Source: Planctomycetota bacterium (lineage in GTDB: Bacteria > Planctomycetota > UBA1135 > GCA-002686595). From it: a stretch of DNA of 64,000 nucleotides. The stretch lies in the NCBI GenBank assembly GCA_016714045.1, contig JADJNY010000002.1:124001-188000 (forward strand), given 5' to 3'. The position numbers and the translations under genes are program-made. Each line of letters begins with the position of its first letter. The stretch's first letter is position 1. Of the stretch, positions 17,981 through 25,992 are shown one piece after another. A model generated the notes under the pieces. That model did no database searches and had not been told where the DNA came from. It worked only from the letters and a program-made list of their open reading frames with translations.

Positions 17981-18442
17981 GGCGCATCACCGGTGCGTGT
18001 CGACGCTCGCGGTGGGTGATCGGCTCGCCGAAAAAAAACTACGTGCGTCGCACACAGCCTCTTCCCTTCACGCCTCGTCTTCCGGTATGAAGACGTCGTC
18101 GAGGAGCGTTCGCGCGCTCCGCCCGGGTGTTGTCGCCGTTCGGCGGCAAGGGCGGGACGCGAGGGAACGAGCTTCGACGACCACGACATCATCGGGCGAT
18201 TCGTCCTGCACAAGGACGGGTCGCCCTGTCGTTTCAGGCGGGGAATCCTGCGTGGATCGCGCCGGTGTCACGGCGCGGATCGGCGCGGCCTCCGCGTGCG
18301 GAGGCGCGCCGCGTCGCGGGGAGCGTCCGACTGTTCCGACTGCGCTCGAACGAGCTCCACTCGCCCGTCGGCTCCCCCGGAACGCACCGCGGCCGCCCCG
18401 ATGGAGCGGCCGCGATGGAACCTCGGGGGGCGAAGCGGGAGC
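17981..18442. other. Convergent intergenic region
   Basis: 462 bp between the TPR-like gene and ugd, both ending here. Short open frames exist on both strands, but none has a convincing start or family resemblance. It contains an A8 run at about 18029-18036 and a strong hairpin at 18388-18414. Confidence 0.5.
18388..18414 (-). terminator. Candidate terminator hairpin downstream of ugd
   Basis: A perfect 9-bp GC-only stem (CGCGGCCGC and its complement) with a 9-nt loop, 28 bp past the ugd stop. No T-run follows, so it would be an atypical or Rho-assisted terminator. Confidence 0.4.
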
Positions 18443-19744
18443 TCAGCACCCGATGCCGTAGTAGGTGAACCCGAGCTTCTCGAGCGACGCGCGCGGGTAC
18501 ACGTTGCGCCCGTCGAAGACGACCGGCTGGCGCAGCGCGGCCTTCACGGCGTCGAAGTCGGGGCGACGGAACTCGTTCCACTCCGTGACGAGCACCAGCG
18601 CATCGGCGCCCTGCAGCGCGCCCATCGGGACCTCCGCGTACCGAATGCGGTCGCCGAAGTGGCGGTGACGTGCTTCGTTCATCGCGACCGGGTCGTAGGC
18701 CGTGATCGTGGCGCCCGCGGCGAGCAGACCCTCGACGATCTCCAGCGCCGGCGCCTCGCGCATGTCGTCCGTGTTCGGCTTGAACGAGAGGCCCCAGAGC
18801 GCGAAGTGCTTGCCCTTCAGGTCCTTCCCGAAGTGCGCGTGGATCATGTCGACGAGGACGCGCTTCTGGAGCTCGTTCACCTCCTCGACCGCTTCCAGGA
18901 TCCGGAACGTGTACCCGCGCTCGGCGGCGGTGCGCACGATCGCCTTGACGTCCTTCGGGAAGCACGAACCGCCGTACCCGCAGCCGGCGAACAGGAACCG
19001 GGGGCCGATGCGATCGTCCGACCCGATGCCCTTGCGCACCATGTCGACGTGGGCGCCGACGCGCGAGCAGATGTTCGCGATCTCGTTCATGAAGGAGATG
19101 CGCGTGGCGAGCATCGCGTTCGCGGCGTACTTCGTGAGCTCCGCCGACGCGACGTCCATGTGGAGGATCGGGTTGCCCGTGCGGACGAAGGGCGAGTAGA
19201 GCTCGTCCATGACCTCTTCCGCCCGCTTGCTGTCCGAGCCGATCACCACGCGGTCCGGCTTGAGGAAGTCGTCGATCGCGGCGCCTTCCTTGAGGAACTC
19301 GGGGTTCGACACGACGTCGAACTCGTGCTGCGTGTGGCCGCGCATGGCCTCCTTGACCTTCTTCGCCGTGCCGACGGGCACCGTCGACTTGTCGACGACG
19401 ACCGTGTAGCCGGTCATCGCCTTTGCGATGGAGCGCGCGGCGTCGAGCACGTAGCGCAGGTCGGCGGAGCCGTCCTCGCCCGGAGGCGTCCCGACCGCGA
19501 TGAACACGACCTGGGCGCGGGCGATGCCCTCGGCGTAGCTCGTCGTGAAGGAGAGGCGGCCGTCGTGGACGTTGCGCTCGAGGAGCTCCTTCAGGCCCGG
19601 CTCGTAGATGGGGATCACCCCCTGCTTGAGACCGTCGATCTTCTTCTGATCGATGTCGATGCAGACGACGTTGTTGCCGCTCTCGGCGAAGCACGTGCCC
19701 GCGACCAGTCCGACGTAGCCCGTGCCGACGACTGCGATGCGCAT
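18443..19744 (-). CDS. ugd: UDP-glucose 6-dehydrogenase
   Basis: 433 residues, normal for the family. The N-terminal Rossmann domain starts MRIAVVGTGYVGLVAGTCFAESG. The central NPEFLKEGAAIDDF segment and the catalytic-Cys loop GCGYGGSCFPKD are intact, followed by a C-terminal ALWGLSFKPNTDD UDP-binding segment. It oxidises UDP-glucose to UDP-glucuronate with 2 NAD+, feeding exopolysaccharide synthesis. I start it at the ATG at 19744, which begins the NAD-binding fold; longer in-frame versions add low-complexity residues. It is a single gene, convergent with the TPR-like gene. Confidence 0.95.
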   Translation of the reverse strand: MRIAVVGTGYVGLVAGTCFAESGNNVVCIDIDQKKIDGLKQGVIPIYEPGLKELLERNVHDGRLSFTTSYAEGIARAQVVFIAVGTPPGEDGSADLRYVLDAARSIAKAMTGYTVVVDKSTVPVGTAKKVKEAMRGHTQHEFDVVSNPEFLKEGAAIDDFLKPDRVVIGSDSKRAEEVMDELYSPFVRTGNPILHMDVASAELTKYAANAMLATRISFMNEIANICSRVGAHVDMVRKGIGSDDRIGPRFLFAGCGYGGSCFPKDVKAIVRTAAERGYTFRILEAVEEVNELQKRVLVDMIHAHFGKDLKGKHFALWGLSFKPNTDDMREAPALEIVEGLLAAGATITAYDPVAMNEARHRHFGDRIRYAEVPMGALQGADALVLVTEWNEFRRPDFDAVKAALRQPVVFDGRNVYPRASLEKLGFTYYGIGC

Positions 19745-19925
19745 GAAGGATCCGTTTCGGAGGAAATGAGACGAGGTAGGAGACGCGCGGAGAACCGGGG
19801 TTCCGCACGGGATCGCGCTGGCGCTACGCCGCCCTGGCATCGAGCGGGCGGCTCGGGGGAGCGGCCTGCCGGGGCATGGAGCCAACGGGCGCGGCAGGAT
19901 ACCCTGGCCACCGCGCGGGGAAGAA

Positions 19926-19998
19926 GGGCGATTAACTCAGCGGCTAGAGTGCCTCCCTTACAAGGAGGAAGTCGGGGGTTCGAATCCCTCATCGCCCA
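19926..19998 (+). tRNA. tRNA-Val (anticodon TAC)
   Basis: 73 nt forming a complete cloverleaf. The acceptor stem is GGGCGAT with ATCGCCC, the D stem ACTC/GAGT, and the anticodon stem CCTCC/GGAGG around loop CTTACAA (anticodon TAC, valine). The variable loop is AAGTC, and the T arm has TTCGAAT with one G-T wobble. The discriminator is A; CCA is not encoded (A then CCC). Plus strand, divergent from ugd. Confidence 0.95.
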
Positions 19999-20317
19999 CC
20001 CCGAGCGCGCTCACCGTCGCGCCCGGTACAAGATCGCATTGAAGCGCGACACGCCGAGTGCTCGCCCTTTTTTTCGAGGTTGCAATTGCGCTCGCCGCGC
20101 GGAGCGCGCGTCGACGAGGTGCGCACTCCTGAGCTCGGTGGCACACGCGCCTCCAAGTCCGCGCCCACATCGCTCGCTCCCAGGTCTTTGCAGATCGATT
20201 TCAGACCGCTACTGTCAGCGACGCCCTGGTCCCGAGAGCGTCGCCGACTCGCGCACGCACGTCCGCTCTCGAGGGCTTCCCCCCGTCCCCGAGTTCGAGC
20301 CCCAAGTGGGTGGTCGC
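19999..20317. other. Leader region between tRNA-Val and the NtrC-like gene
   Basis: 319 bp with no gene. A T7 run at 20068-20074 lies about 70 bp after the tRNA, but no stable stem sits directly before it, so an intrinsic terminator is only weakly supported. No sigma-54 type -24/-12 promoter is evident. Confidence 0.4.
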
Positions 20318-22282
20318 ATGCACCGGATTCTCGTCGTCGATGATGACTCGGGTCATCGCCTGATCCTGAAGAACCGGCTCGGCGAGCGCGGGTTCGAGTC
20401 CGTCCTCGCGGACTCGGGCGCGAAGGGCCTAGTCGAGGCGCGCGGCGGGCAGTTCGACCTCTTCCTCGTGTCCGCACAGCTGGGGTCGGGCATCGACGGC
20501 TACGAGGTGTGCCGTCGGCTGAAGAGCATCCCGGAGACGACCTCCGTCCCGGTCGTGCTGTTCCACACGCAGTCGAGCTCCGGCGATCACGTCGAGCGCG
20601 GCTTCGAGGCCGGTTGCGACGCGTACCTGCTCGGGCAGGAGCTCAACGGGCTCGATCACGTCTCGCGCTTGCTCCTTCGGCATCGTCGGCAGCTGCTCGA
20701 CCTCGTGGAGCAGCTCCGTGCGATGCAGGAGCAGCTCCGTCGCGGCGGCGATCGCGGCCGCGAGGCCGACGCGCCTCCGCGCGACTCCGCGGAGCACCAG
20801 AACGTCCTGCGCGAGCTCGCCGCCGGTCGACCGGACGGTGTGCTGCTCGTCGACGGCGAGGGGACGGTCCGCCACGCCGACCGCGGCGCGAGCGAGCTGC
20901 TCGGCGTCCGGCTCGAGGACCGGCACCTCGGGAGCCTGTTCCCGGCGACCGGGCTCGAGGCCTACGTCCGCGACGCGCGCACCGATGTGCGCGAGGGCTT
21001 CCGCTTCGAGTTCGTCCGTCGCGGGCGCGCGCCGCGCTCGCTGACCGCGACGGTGATCCCGTTCATGTTCGTCGCTGGGCGCGCGGACCAGGGTCTGCGC
21101 GTCGTGCTGCTCCAGGACGCGGCGAAGCGCCGGCTCGCGGCCGACCTGCTGCGCCTTCCCGAGCGCGGCATCCCGCGCGACGAGTACGGCCCGCTCCTCG
21201 AGGCCGCGCGCGAGGTCTACCGCGCCGATCGGTTGCTCGGCGACGCGCCGGTCGTGCGCGCACTGCGCGAGGGCGTGCAGCAAGCCGCGCAGGCCCAGGG
21301 CCCCGTGTTCGTCGTCGGGCCTCCGGGCTCGGCGAAGGAGCGCATCGCGCGCACGCTGCACTTCAGCGGGATCGCGTCGGGCGCGTTCCTCCAGCTCAAC
21401 TGCAGCGCGGCGCTCGGCGGCGACTTCGACCTGAAGCTGTTCGGGTACGCGAAGGGCGCGTTCCCCGGCGCGCTCTCCGACCGCGGCGGGCTGCTCCACC
21501 TCGCCCAGGACGGCACGCTGTTCCTCGACGAGGTCACCGCGCTCCCGCTGCCCGTCCAGCAGAAGCTCGCGCAGTTCGTGCGCGACCACGTCGTGCAGCG
21601 CGTCGGTTCACGCAAGAACGAGCGCCTCGACGTGCGCTTGGTCGCCGCGTCGACGACCCCGCTCGACGAGCTCGTCGCGCAGGGCCGGATCGATTCGAGC
21701 CTCGCCGCCTGCTTGTCCGAGACCGTCCTCCGCGTCCCCGCGCTCGCGGAGCACCTCGCGGACCTGCCGCTGATCGCGAGCGAGACCGTGCGCCGCCTCG
21801 GAGCCACGCACGGCGTGCGCGAGCTCGGCGAGGATGCGCTCGACGTGCTGCGCCGCCACGAATGGAAGGGCAACCTGGAGGAGTTCGAGTCCGTGATCGA
21901 GCGCGCCATCGCGCGCGCCGACGGTCCGGTGCTCCACGCCGAGCAGCTGCCCAACGTCCTCGCGGAGCGCGCCGGAGAGCTGCCGGCTCGCGACCTCATC
22001 CCGGCGAAGCGTCCCCAGGGGCCGCAGACCCCGGGCACGCACCTCGTGCAGGCCGCGCCCGGCAACCAGCCGTCGCTCCCGCCGCACCTCACGGGCTCCG
22101 CCCAACCCCTGCGCGAGTGGGACATCACGGACGAGGACCCGGTCAGCCTCGATCTCTACGAGAAGAAGGCGCTGCTGCGCGCGCTCGCGCAGTCAGGCGG
22201 AGACAAGCTCGCCGCCGCGCGACTGCTGAAGGTCGGGAAGAGCACGCTCTACCGCAAGCTCAAGCGCTTCGGGATCCACTGA
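20318..22282 (+). CDS. NtrC-like regulator with degenerate receiver, PAS-like and AAA+ domains
   Basis: 654 residues: receiver-like domain (1-115), PAS-like segment (about 160-270), sigma-54-activator-type AAA+ domain (about 310-545) and Fis-type helix-turn-helix (about 612-654). The receiver keeps the acidic VVDDD cluster but has Ser52 at the phosphoacceptor Asp position and no Lys at the KP site. In the AAA+ domain Walker A is GPPGSAKE, Walker B LFLDEV, and the GAFTGA loop reads GAFPGA. The usual WPGNVREL is WKGNLEEF, so the sensor-II Arg is lost. ATG at 20318 begins the receiver. It may act without phosphorylation or sigma-54 contact. Confidence 0.82.
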   Translation: MHRILVVDDDSGHRLILKNRLGERGFESVLADSGAKGLVEARGGQFDLFLVSAQLGSGIDGYEVCRRLKSIPETTSVPVVLFHTQSSSGDHVERGFEAGCDAYLLGQELNGLDHVSRLLLRHRRQLLDLVEQLRAMQEQLRRGGDRGREADAPPRDSAEHQNVLRELAAGRPDGVLLVDGEGTVRHADRGASELLGVRLEDRHLGSLFPATGLEAYVRDARTDVREGFRFEFVRRGRAPRSLTATVIPFMFVAGRADQGLRVVLLQDAAKRRLAADLLRLPERGIPRDEYGPLLEAAREVYRADRLLGDAPVVRALREGVQQAAQAQGPVFVVGPPGSAKERIARTLHFSGIASGAFLQLNCSAALGGDFDLKLFGYAKGAFPGALSDRGGLLHLAQDGTLFLDEVTALPLPVQQKLAQFVRDHVVQRVGSRKNERLDVRLVAASTTPLDELVAQGRIDSSLAACLSETVLRVPALAEHLADLPLIASETVRRLGATHGVRELGEDALDVLRRHEWKGNLEEFESVIERAIARADGPVLHAEQLPNVLAERAGELPARDLIPAKRPQGPQTPGTHLVQAAPGNQPSLPPHLTGSAQPLREWDITDEDPVSLDLYEKKALLRALAQSGGDKLAAARLLKVGKSTLYRKLKRFGIH

Positions 22283-22307
22283 TCCCTGCTGTCCGAGCGC
22301 ACGGCCC

Positions 22308-24320
22308 TCACCACGTCGAGCTCGCCGTCTCGCCCACGACCGCGAACGACTGATCCTCCCGCGCATCGGGATTCACGAGCCACGCCCGCACCTCGACGAC
22401 GCGCGCTCCTTCCGCGAGCTCCGGCACCCTCGCCCGCAGCGCATCCACCCGCCGCGTCCCCGTGTCGTACAGCAACAGCTCCCGCCGCGCCGAGACCGGC
22501 CCGCGCTCCGTGAGCTCGCCCGTCGGCCGCATCCACCACGTGCGACCTCGATCGTCGACGCACGTCACGCGCAAGTCCGCGAGCTGGTGATGCGTCTTGT
22601 GCGCGATGCGCACGACGAACTCCTCACCTTCACGCTCCACGGCGACGCGCGGCGCGAGGCCCAGATCGCGCCGACGCAGCAGGAGGAAGTGCTCCTCGCG
22701 GACGGCAGTGCGCGAGCGCGAATCGACGACGACGGGCACGGTCACGAGCTCGAAGCGCTCGAGCTGCCGTTGGATGGCCTCCTTCCGGCCCGTCGCTGCG
22801 GGGCTCGCGTCGAGCTCGTCACGCCACTTCAACGCGAGCTCCTCGGGCGTCGGGACGCGCTCCGGCACGCCGAGCAGCGGCACGACGAGGTCGAAGCCGG
22901 GTTCGCTCTGCAGCGCCTCGACGACGTCGATGCGTGAGCGCCGCGACCACGGAAACGCGCGATCGTTGCGGCCGATCGCGCTCGCGCGCGCGCCGAGGTC
23001 GTACACCGCGCCGCGCGCGAGGTAGCCGACGGCACCGGGCCACGGTGTGAGCACGCTCGTGCTCGGATCGACGTGATCGCGCAAGAAGAGCCCGACGCCG
23101 CGCAGGAGGTGCGTGCGCTCGATCTCCTCCTCCAAACCGGTGCGCCCGAGCGGCTGGGCGTAGCCGAAGCGTCCCGATCCGCTCGGTGCGAGCCACGCAT
23201 TCTGGATGCGCTCCAGCGGGAGCGGGCCGAGGTCCGCGGGCTCGCGGCTCGGCAAGGCGCTCGCGACGAGACCGACGGCGAACACGGTGAGTGCGACGCG
23301 GCGGCGGAAGCGCGATGCGGCGTCGAAGGCCTCGATCAGTCCCTCTTGGATCGCGATTCCCAGGAACGGCAACGCAGGCACGCAGAGCTCGCAGAAGGGG
23401 AGCGGGGCGCGTCCCTGGAGCGCGACGAAGGCGAGCCACAGGAGCCCCAGCAGCAGCGCGCGCGCGCCGAGTCCCGACAGGCGGCGCAGCGAGAGCAGCG
23501 CGATCGGTTGCAGCACGAGCAAGACGGCCGGGCACGTGCGCACGAAGTCGAGCAGGTACTCGAGCCCGCCGCCGAACTGCAGCGGCTCGGGATGGAGCAC
23601 GGCGTGGAACGACGGCGGCAGCACGGCACCCGTCGTCAGGAATCGGAGCCCGCACGTCGCGCCGAACCCGGCGAGTCCCAAGAAGAGCGGCCACGCCGCG
23701 CGCGTGCGCGTTTCCGTCCCGACCACGGCCTTGCGCGCGAACGGGCGGAGCGCGAGCAGTCCGAGCACGAACAGCACGCCCTCCGGCCGCGTCAGGCAAA
23801 GGAGCAACGCGAACAGCGCCGTCGTTCCGCTGCGGCCGCGCTCGAACGCGAGGAACGTCGCGACGACGAAGAGCGTGAAGAGCGCCGTTTCGAGCCCGTT
23901 CGCGGCCGCGGCGGCGATGCAACCACTCGAGACGAGCATGAGCGGCGCGATCAAGCTGGCGATGCGCTCCTCGCGGAACTGCGCGGCGAGCACGACGCAC
24001 GTGAGCATCGCGAGCACGCCGATCGTCTGGCAGAACAAGTTGATCGACAGCCAGTCGAGGTTCGCGTTGAGGCGCGTCGCGCAGAGGCGCTCCCCGATCG
24101 TGCACACCGCGATCCAGACGGGCGAGGAGTAGCTCTCGAACGCCGTCGAGCCCGGATTCCACTGGAGCTGCCCGTCCATGACGAGGTTGCGCGCCAGCCG
24201 ATAGGCCGCGTGCGCCTGGTCGTACGGGAACGCGAGGCCGCCCGAGCCGTCGTTGTGGATGGCGAGGATGTGGGCGAGCAGGATCGCCAGCGCGACGAAG
24301 AGCGCGATGCTGCGGTTCAT
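22308..24320 (-). CDS. Polytopic membrane protein, GT39/ArnT-like glycosyltransferase family
   Basis: About 670 residues: roughly 10-11 transmembrane helices in the first 400 (starting MNRSIALFVALAILLAH) followed by a soluble C-terminal domain of about 270. Motifs SYSSPVW and LCLTRPEG in early loops resemble the dolichyl/polyprenyl-phosphate sugar transferases (GT39/ArnT clan), which transfer sugars to proteins or lipids on the outer face of the membrane. The start is the ATG at 24320; an upstream GTG would add an Arg-rich stretch. It is convergent with the NtrC-like gene. The acceptor is unknown. Confidence 0.68.
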   Translation of the reverse strand: MNRSIALFVALAILLAHILAIHNDGSGGLAFPYDQAHAAYRLARNLVMDGQLQWNPGSTAFESYSSPVWIAVCTIGERLCATRLNANLDWLSINLFCQTIGVLAMLTCVVLAAQFREERIASLIAPLMLVSSGCIAAAAANGLETALFTLFVVATFLAFERGRSGTTALFALLLCLTRPEGVLFVLGLLALRPFARKAVVGTETRTRAAWPLFLGLAGFGATCGLRFLTTGAVLPPSFHAVLHPEPLQFGGGLEYLLDFVRTCPAVLLVLQPIALLSLRRLSGLGARALLLGLLWLAFVALQGRAPLPFCELCVPALPFLGIAIQEGLIEAFDAASRFRRRVALTVFAVGLVASALPSREPADLGPLPLERIQNAWLAPSGSGRFGYAQPLGRTGLEEEIERTHLLRGVGLFLRDHVDPSTSVLTPWPGAVGYLARGAVYDLGARASAIGRNDRAFPWSRRSRIDVVEALQSEPGFDLVVPLLGVPERVPTPEELALKWRDELDASPAATGRKEAIQRQLERFELVTVPVVVDSRSRTAVREEHFLLLRRRDLGLAPRVAVEREGEEFVVRIAHKTHHQLADLRVTCVDDRGRTWWMRPTGELTERGPVSARRELLLYDTGTRRVDALRARVPELAEGARVVEVRAWLVNPDAREDQSFAVVGETASSTW

Positions 24321-24486
24321 CGAGCTGGAGAGCCTAGCGTCACGAGCGCGCGGGCGCGCCGCCCTCGTCGGCGGAACGGGTGGTTCTCGCGAAGCGGAGG
24401 ACGGACCGTGCTCGTCGACCACAACCGAGCGCGCGAGCCCACACCGCTCCGACGTCCTCCGAAAGCCGAGCCGCGTCCGACCGCGA

Positions 24487-25992
24487 TCAGGCGAGGAGCT
24501 CGCGCACGACCTCGCCCGCGACGTCCGTCAGGCGGAAGTAGCGCCCCTGGAACGGGTACACGAGCTGCTCGTGGTCGATCCCGAGCAGGTGGAGCAGCGT
24601 CGCGTGCAGGTCGTGCACGTGCACCGCGCCGTCGACGACGTTGTAGCCGAACTCGTCCGTCGTGCCGTGGACGTGCCCGGCCTTGACGCCCGCGCCCGCG
24701 AGCCACACGGGGAAGCAGCGCGGGTGGTGGTCGCGGCCGTAGTCGCCGGGCGTCATCTTCCCCTGGCAGTACGCGGTGCGGCCGAACTCACCGCCCCAGA
24801 CGACGAGCGTGTCGTCGAGCAGTCCGCGCCGCGCGAGGTCGGTCACGAGCGCCGCCGACGCCTGGTCCGTCGCCTTGCACTGCGCGGTGATGCCCGCGGG
24901 CAGGTTGCCGTGCTGGTCCCAGCCCTGATGGAAGAGCTGCACGAAGCGCACGCCGCGCTCGAGCAGGCGCCGCGCGAGCAGGCAGTTCGCCGCGTAGGTT
25001 CCCGGAGTGCGCGCGCTCTCGCCGTACAGCGTGAACGTCGCGTCCGGTTCGCCCTTCGTGCTCGTCGCCTCGGGCACGCTCGTCTGCATGCGGAACGCGA
25101 GCTCGGCCTGCGCGAGGCGCGCGTCGATCTCGGGGTCGAGCGCGTGCGTGCGCTGCTCGGCCTCCAACGCCTTCAGCGCGTCGAGCATCGACCGCCGCGC
25201 GTCGCGCGACACGCCGTCGGGGTTCGCGAGGTAGAGCACGGCCTCCGCGCCGCTCCGGAACTGCACGCCCTGGTGCTCGCTCGGCAGGAAACCGGGGCCC
25301 CACAAACGCGAGTAGAGAGGCTGGTCACGGTTCGCGTCCTTCGACACGAGCACGACGAACGCGGGCAGGTTCGCGTTGTCGCTCCCGAGGCCGTACGAGA
25401 GCCATGCGCCCATCGACGGTCGGCCCGGTTGCTGGTGACCGGTGCAGAAGTACGTGATCGCGGGGTCGTGGTTGATCGCTTCGGTGTGCAGCGACCGCAC
25501 GACGCACAGGCGATCCGCGAGTCCCGCGGTGTGGGGGAGGAGGTCGCTGACCCACAGACCGCTCTCGCCGTGACGGCGGAAGTCCGTGAACGAGCCCGCG
25601 AGCGGGAGCAGCGCTTGGTTCGCGCTCATACCGGTGAGGCGCTGGCCCTGGCGCACGGAGTCGGGCAGCGGCTCGCCGTGCTTTTCGCGCAGGAGCGGTT
25701 TCGGGTCGAACGTCTCGAACTGCGACGGACCGCCGGCTTGGAACAGATAGACCACGCGCTTCGCCTTCGCGGGGAAGCGCGCGGGGCGTGCATCGCCCGG
25801 TCGTGGAGCGTTCGAGCGTGCGTTCCCGCGTGCGATCGAGGACAACGCCAGCGCGCCGAGCCCGAGCGCGCCGAGCCCGAGGACATGGCGTCGCGCGAGG
25901 CGCGGATCGCGCGCGAACGCGGCAAGGTCGCCCGCTCGCAGGAGCTCGCGTTCCGGCGCGGGGCGCGGAACATGCGGATCGAAGGCGCTCAT
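24487..25992 (-). CDS. DUF1501 family protein (planctomycete type)
   Basis: 501 residues. A Tat-like region (ARRHVLGLGALGLGALAL at about 33-50) is followed by VVYLFQAGGPSQFETFDPKP, GLWVSDLLPHTA, FHQGWDQHGNL, WGGEFGRTAYCQG and GRDHHPRCFPVWLAG. These are the conserved blocks of the DUF1501 proteins paired with cytochrome-domain DUF1549/DUF1553 proteins. Its ATG overlaps the stop of that partner by 4 bp (ATGA), so the two are co-translated. It is probably exported; the enzymatic role is unknown. Confidence 0.92.
   Translation of the reverse strand: MSAFDPHVPRPAPERELLRAGDLAAFARDPRLARRHVLGLGALGLGALALSSIARGNARSNAPRPGDARPARFPAKAKRVVYLFQAGGPSQFETFDPKPLLREKHGEPLPDSVRQGQRLTGMSANQALLPLAGSFTDFRRHGESGLWVSDLLPHTAGLADRLCVVRSLHTEAINHDPAITYFCTGHQQPGRPSMGAWLSYGLGSDNANLPAFVVLVSKDANRDQPLYSRLWGPGFLPSEHQGVQFRSGAEAVLYLANPDGVSRDARRSMLDALKALEAEQRTHALDPEIDARLAQAELAFRMQTSVPEATSTKGEPDATFTLYGESARTPGTYAANCLLARRLLERGVRFVQLFHQGWDQHGNLPAGITAQCKATDQASAALVTDLARRGLLDDTLVVWGGEFGRTAYCQGKMTPGDYGRDHHPRCFPVWLAGAGVKAGHVHGTTDEFGYNVVDGAVHVHDLHATLLHLLGIDHEQLVYPFQGRYFRLTDVAGEVVRELLA

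Noticed and set aside
18068..18271. A 67-codon minus-strand frame in the convergent region after the TPR-like gene
   Set aside because: No ribosome-binding site, third-position GC not raised, and no family resemblance.
19615..19992. Minus-strand open frame across tRNA-Val beginning MRDSNPRLPPCKGG
   Set aside because: This peptide is the well-known spurious translation of the antisense strand of a tRNA gene.
18296..20317. An open frame continuing about 2 kb upstream of the NtrC-like gene
   Set aside because: It runs antisense through ugd and the tRNA; the receiver domain starts cleanly at 20318. It is a product of GC-rich DNA lacking stop codons.
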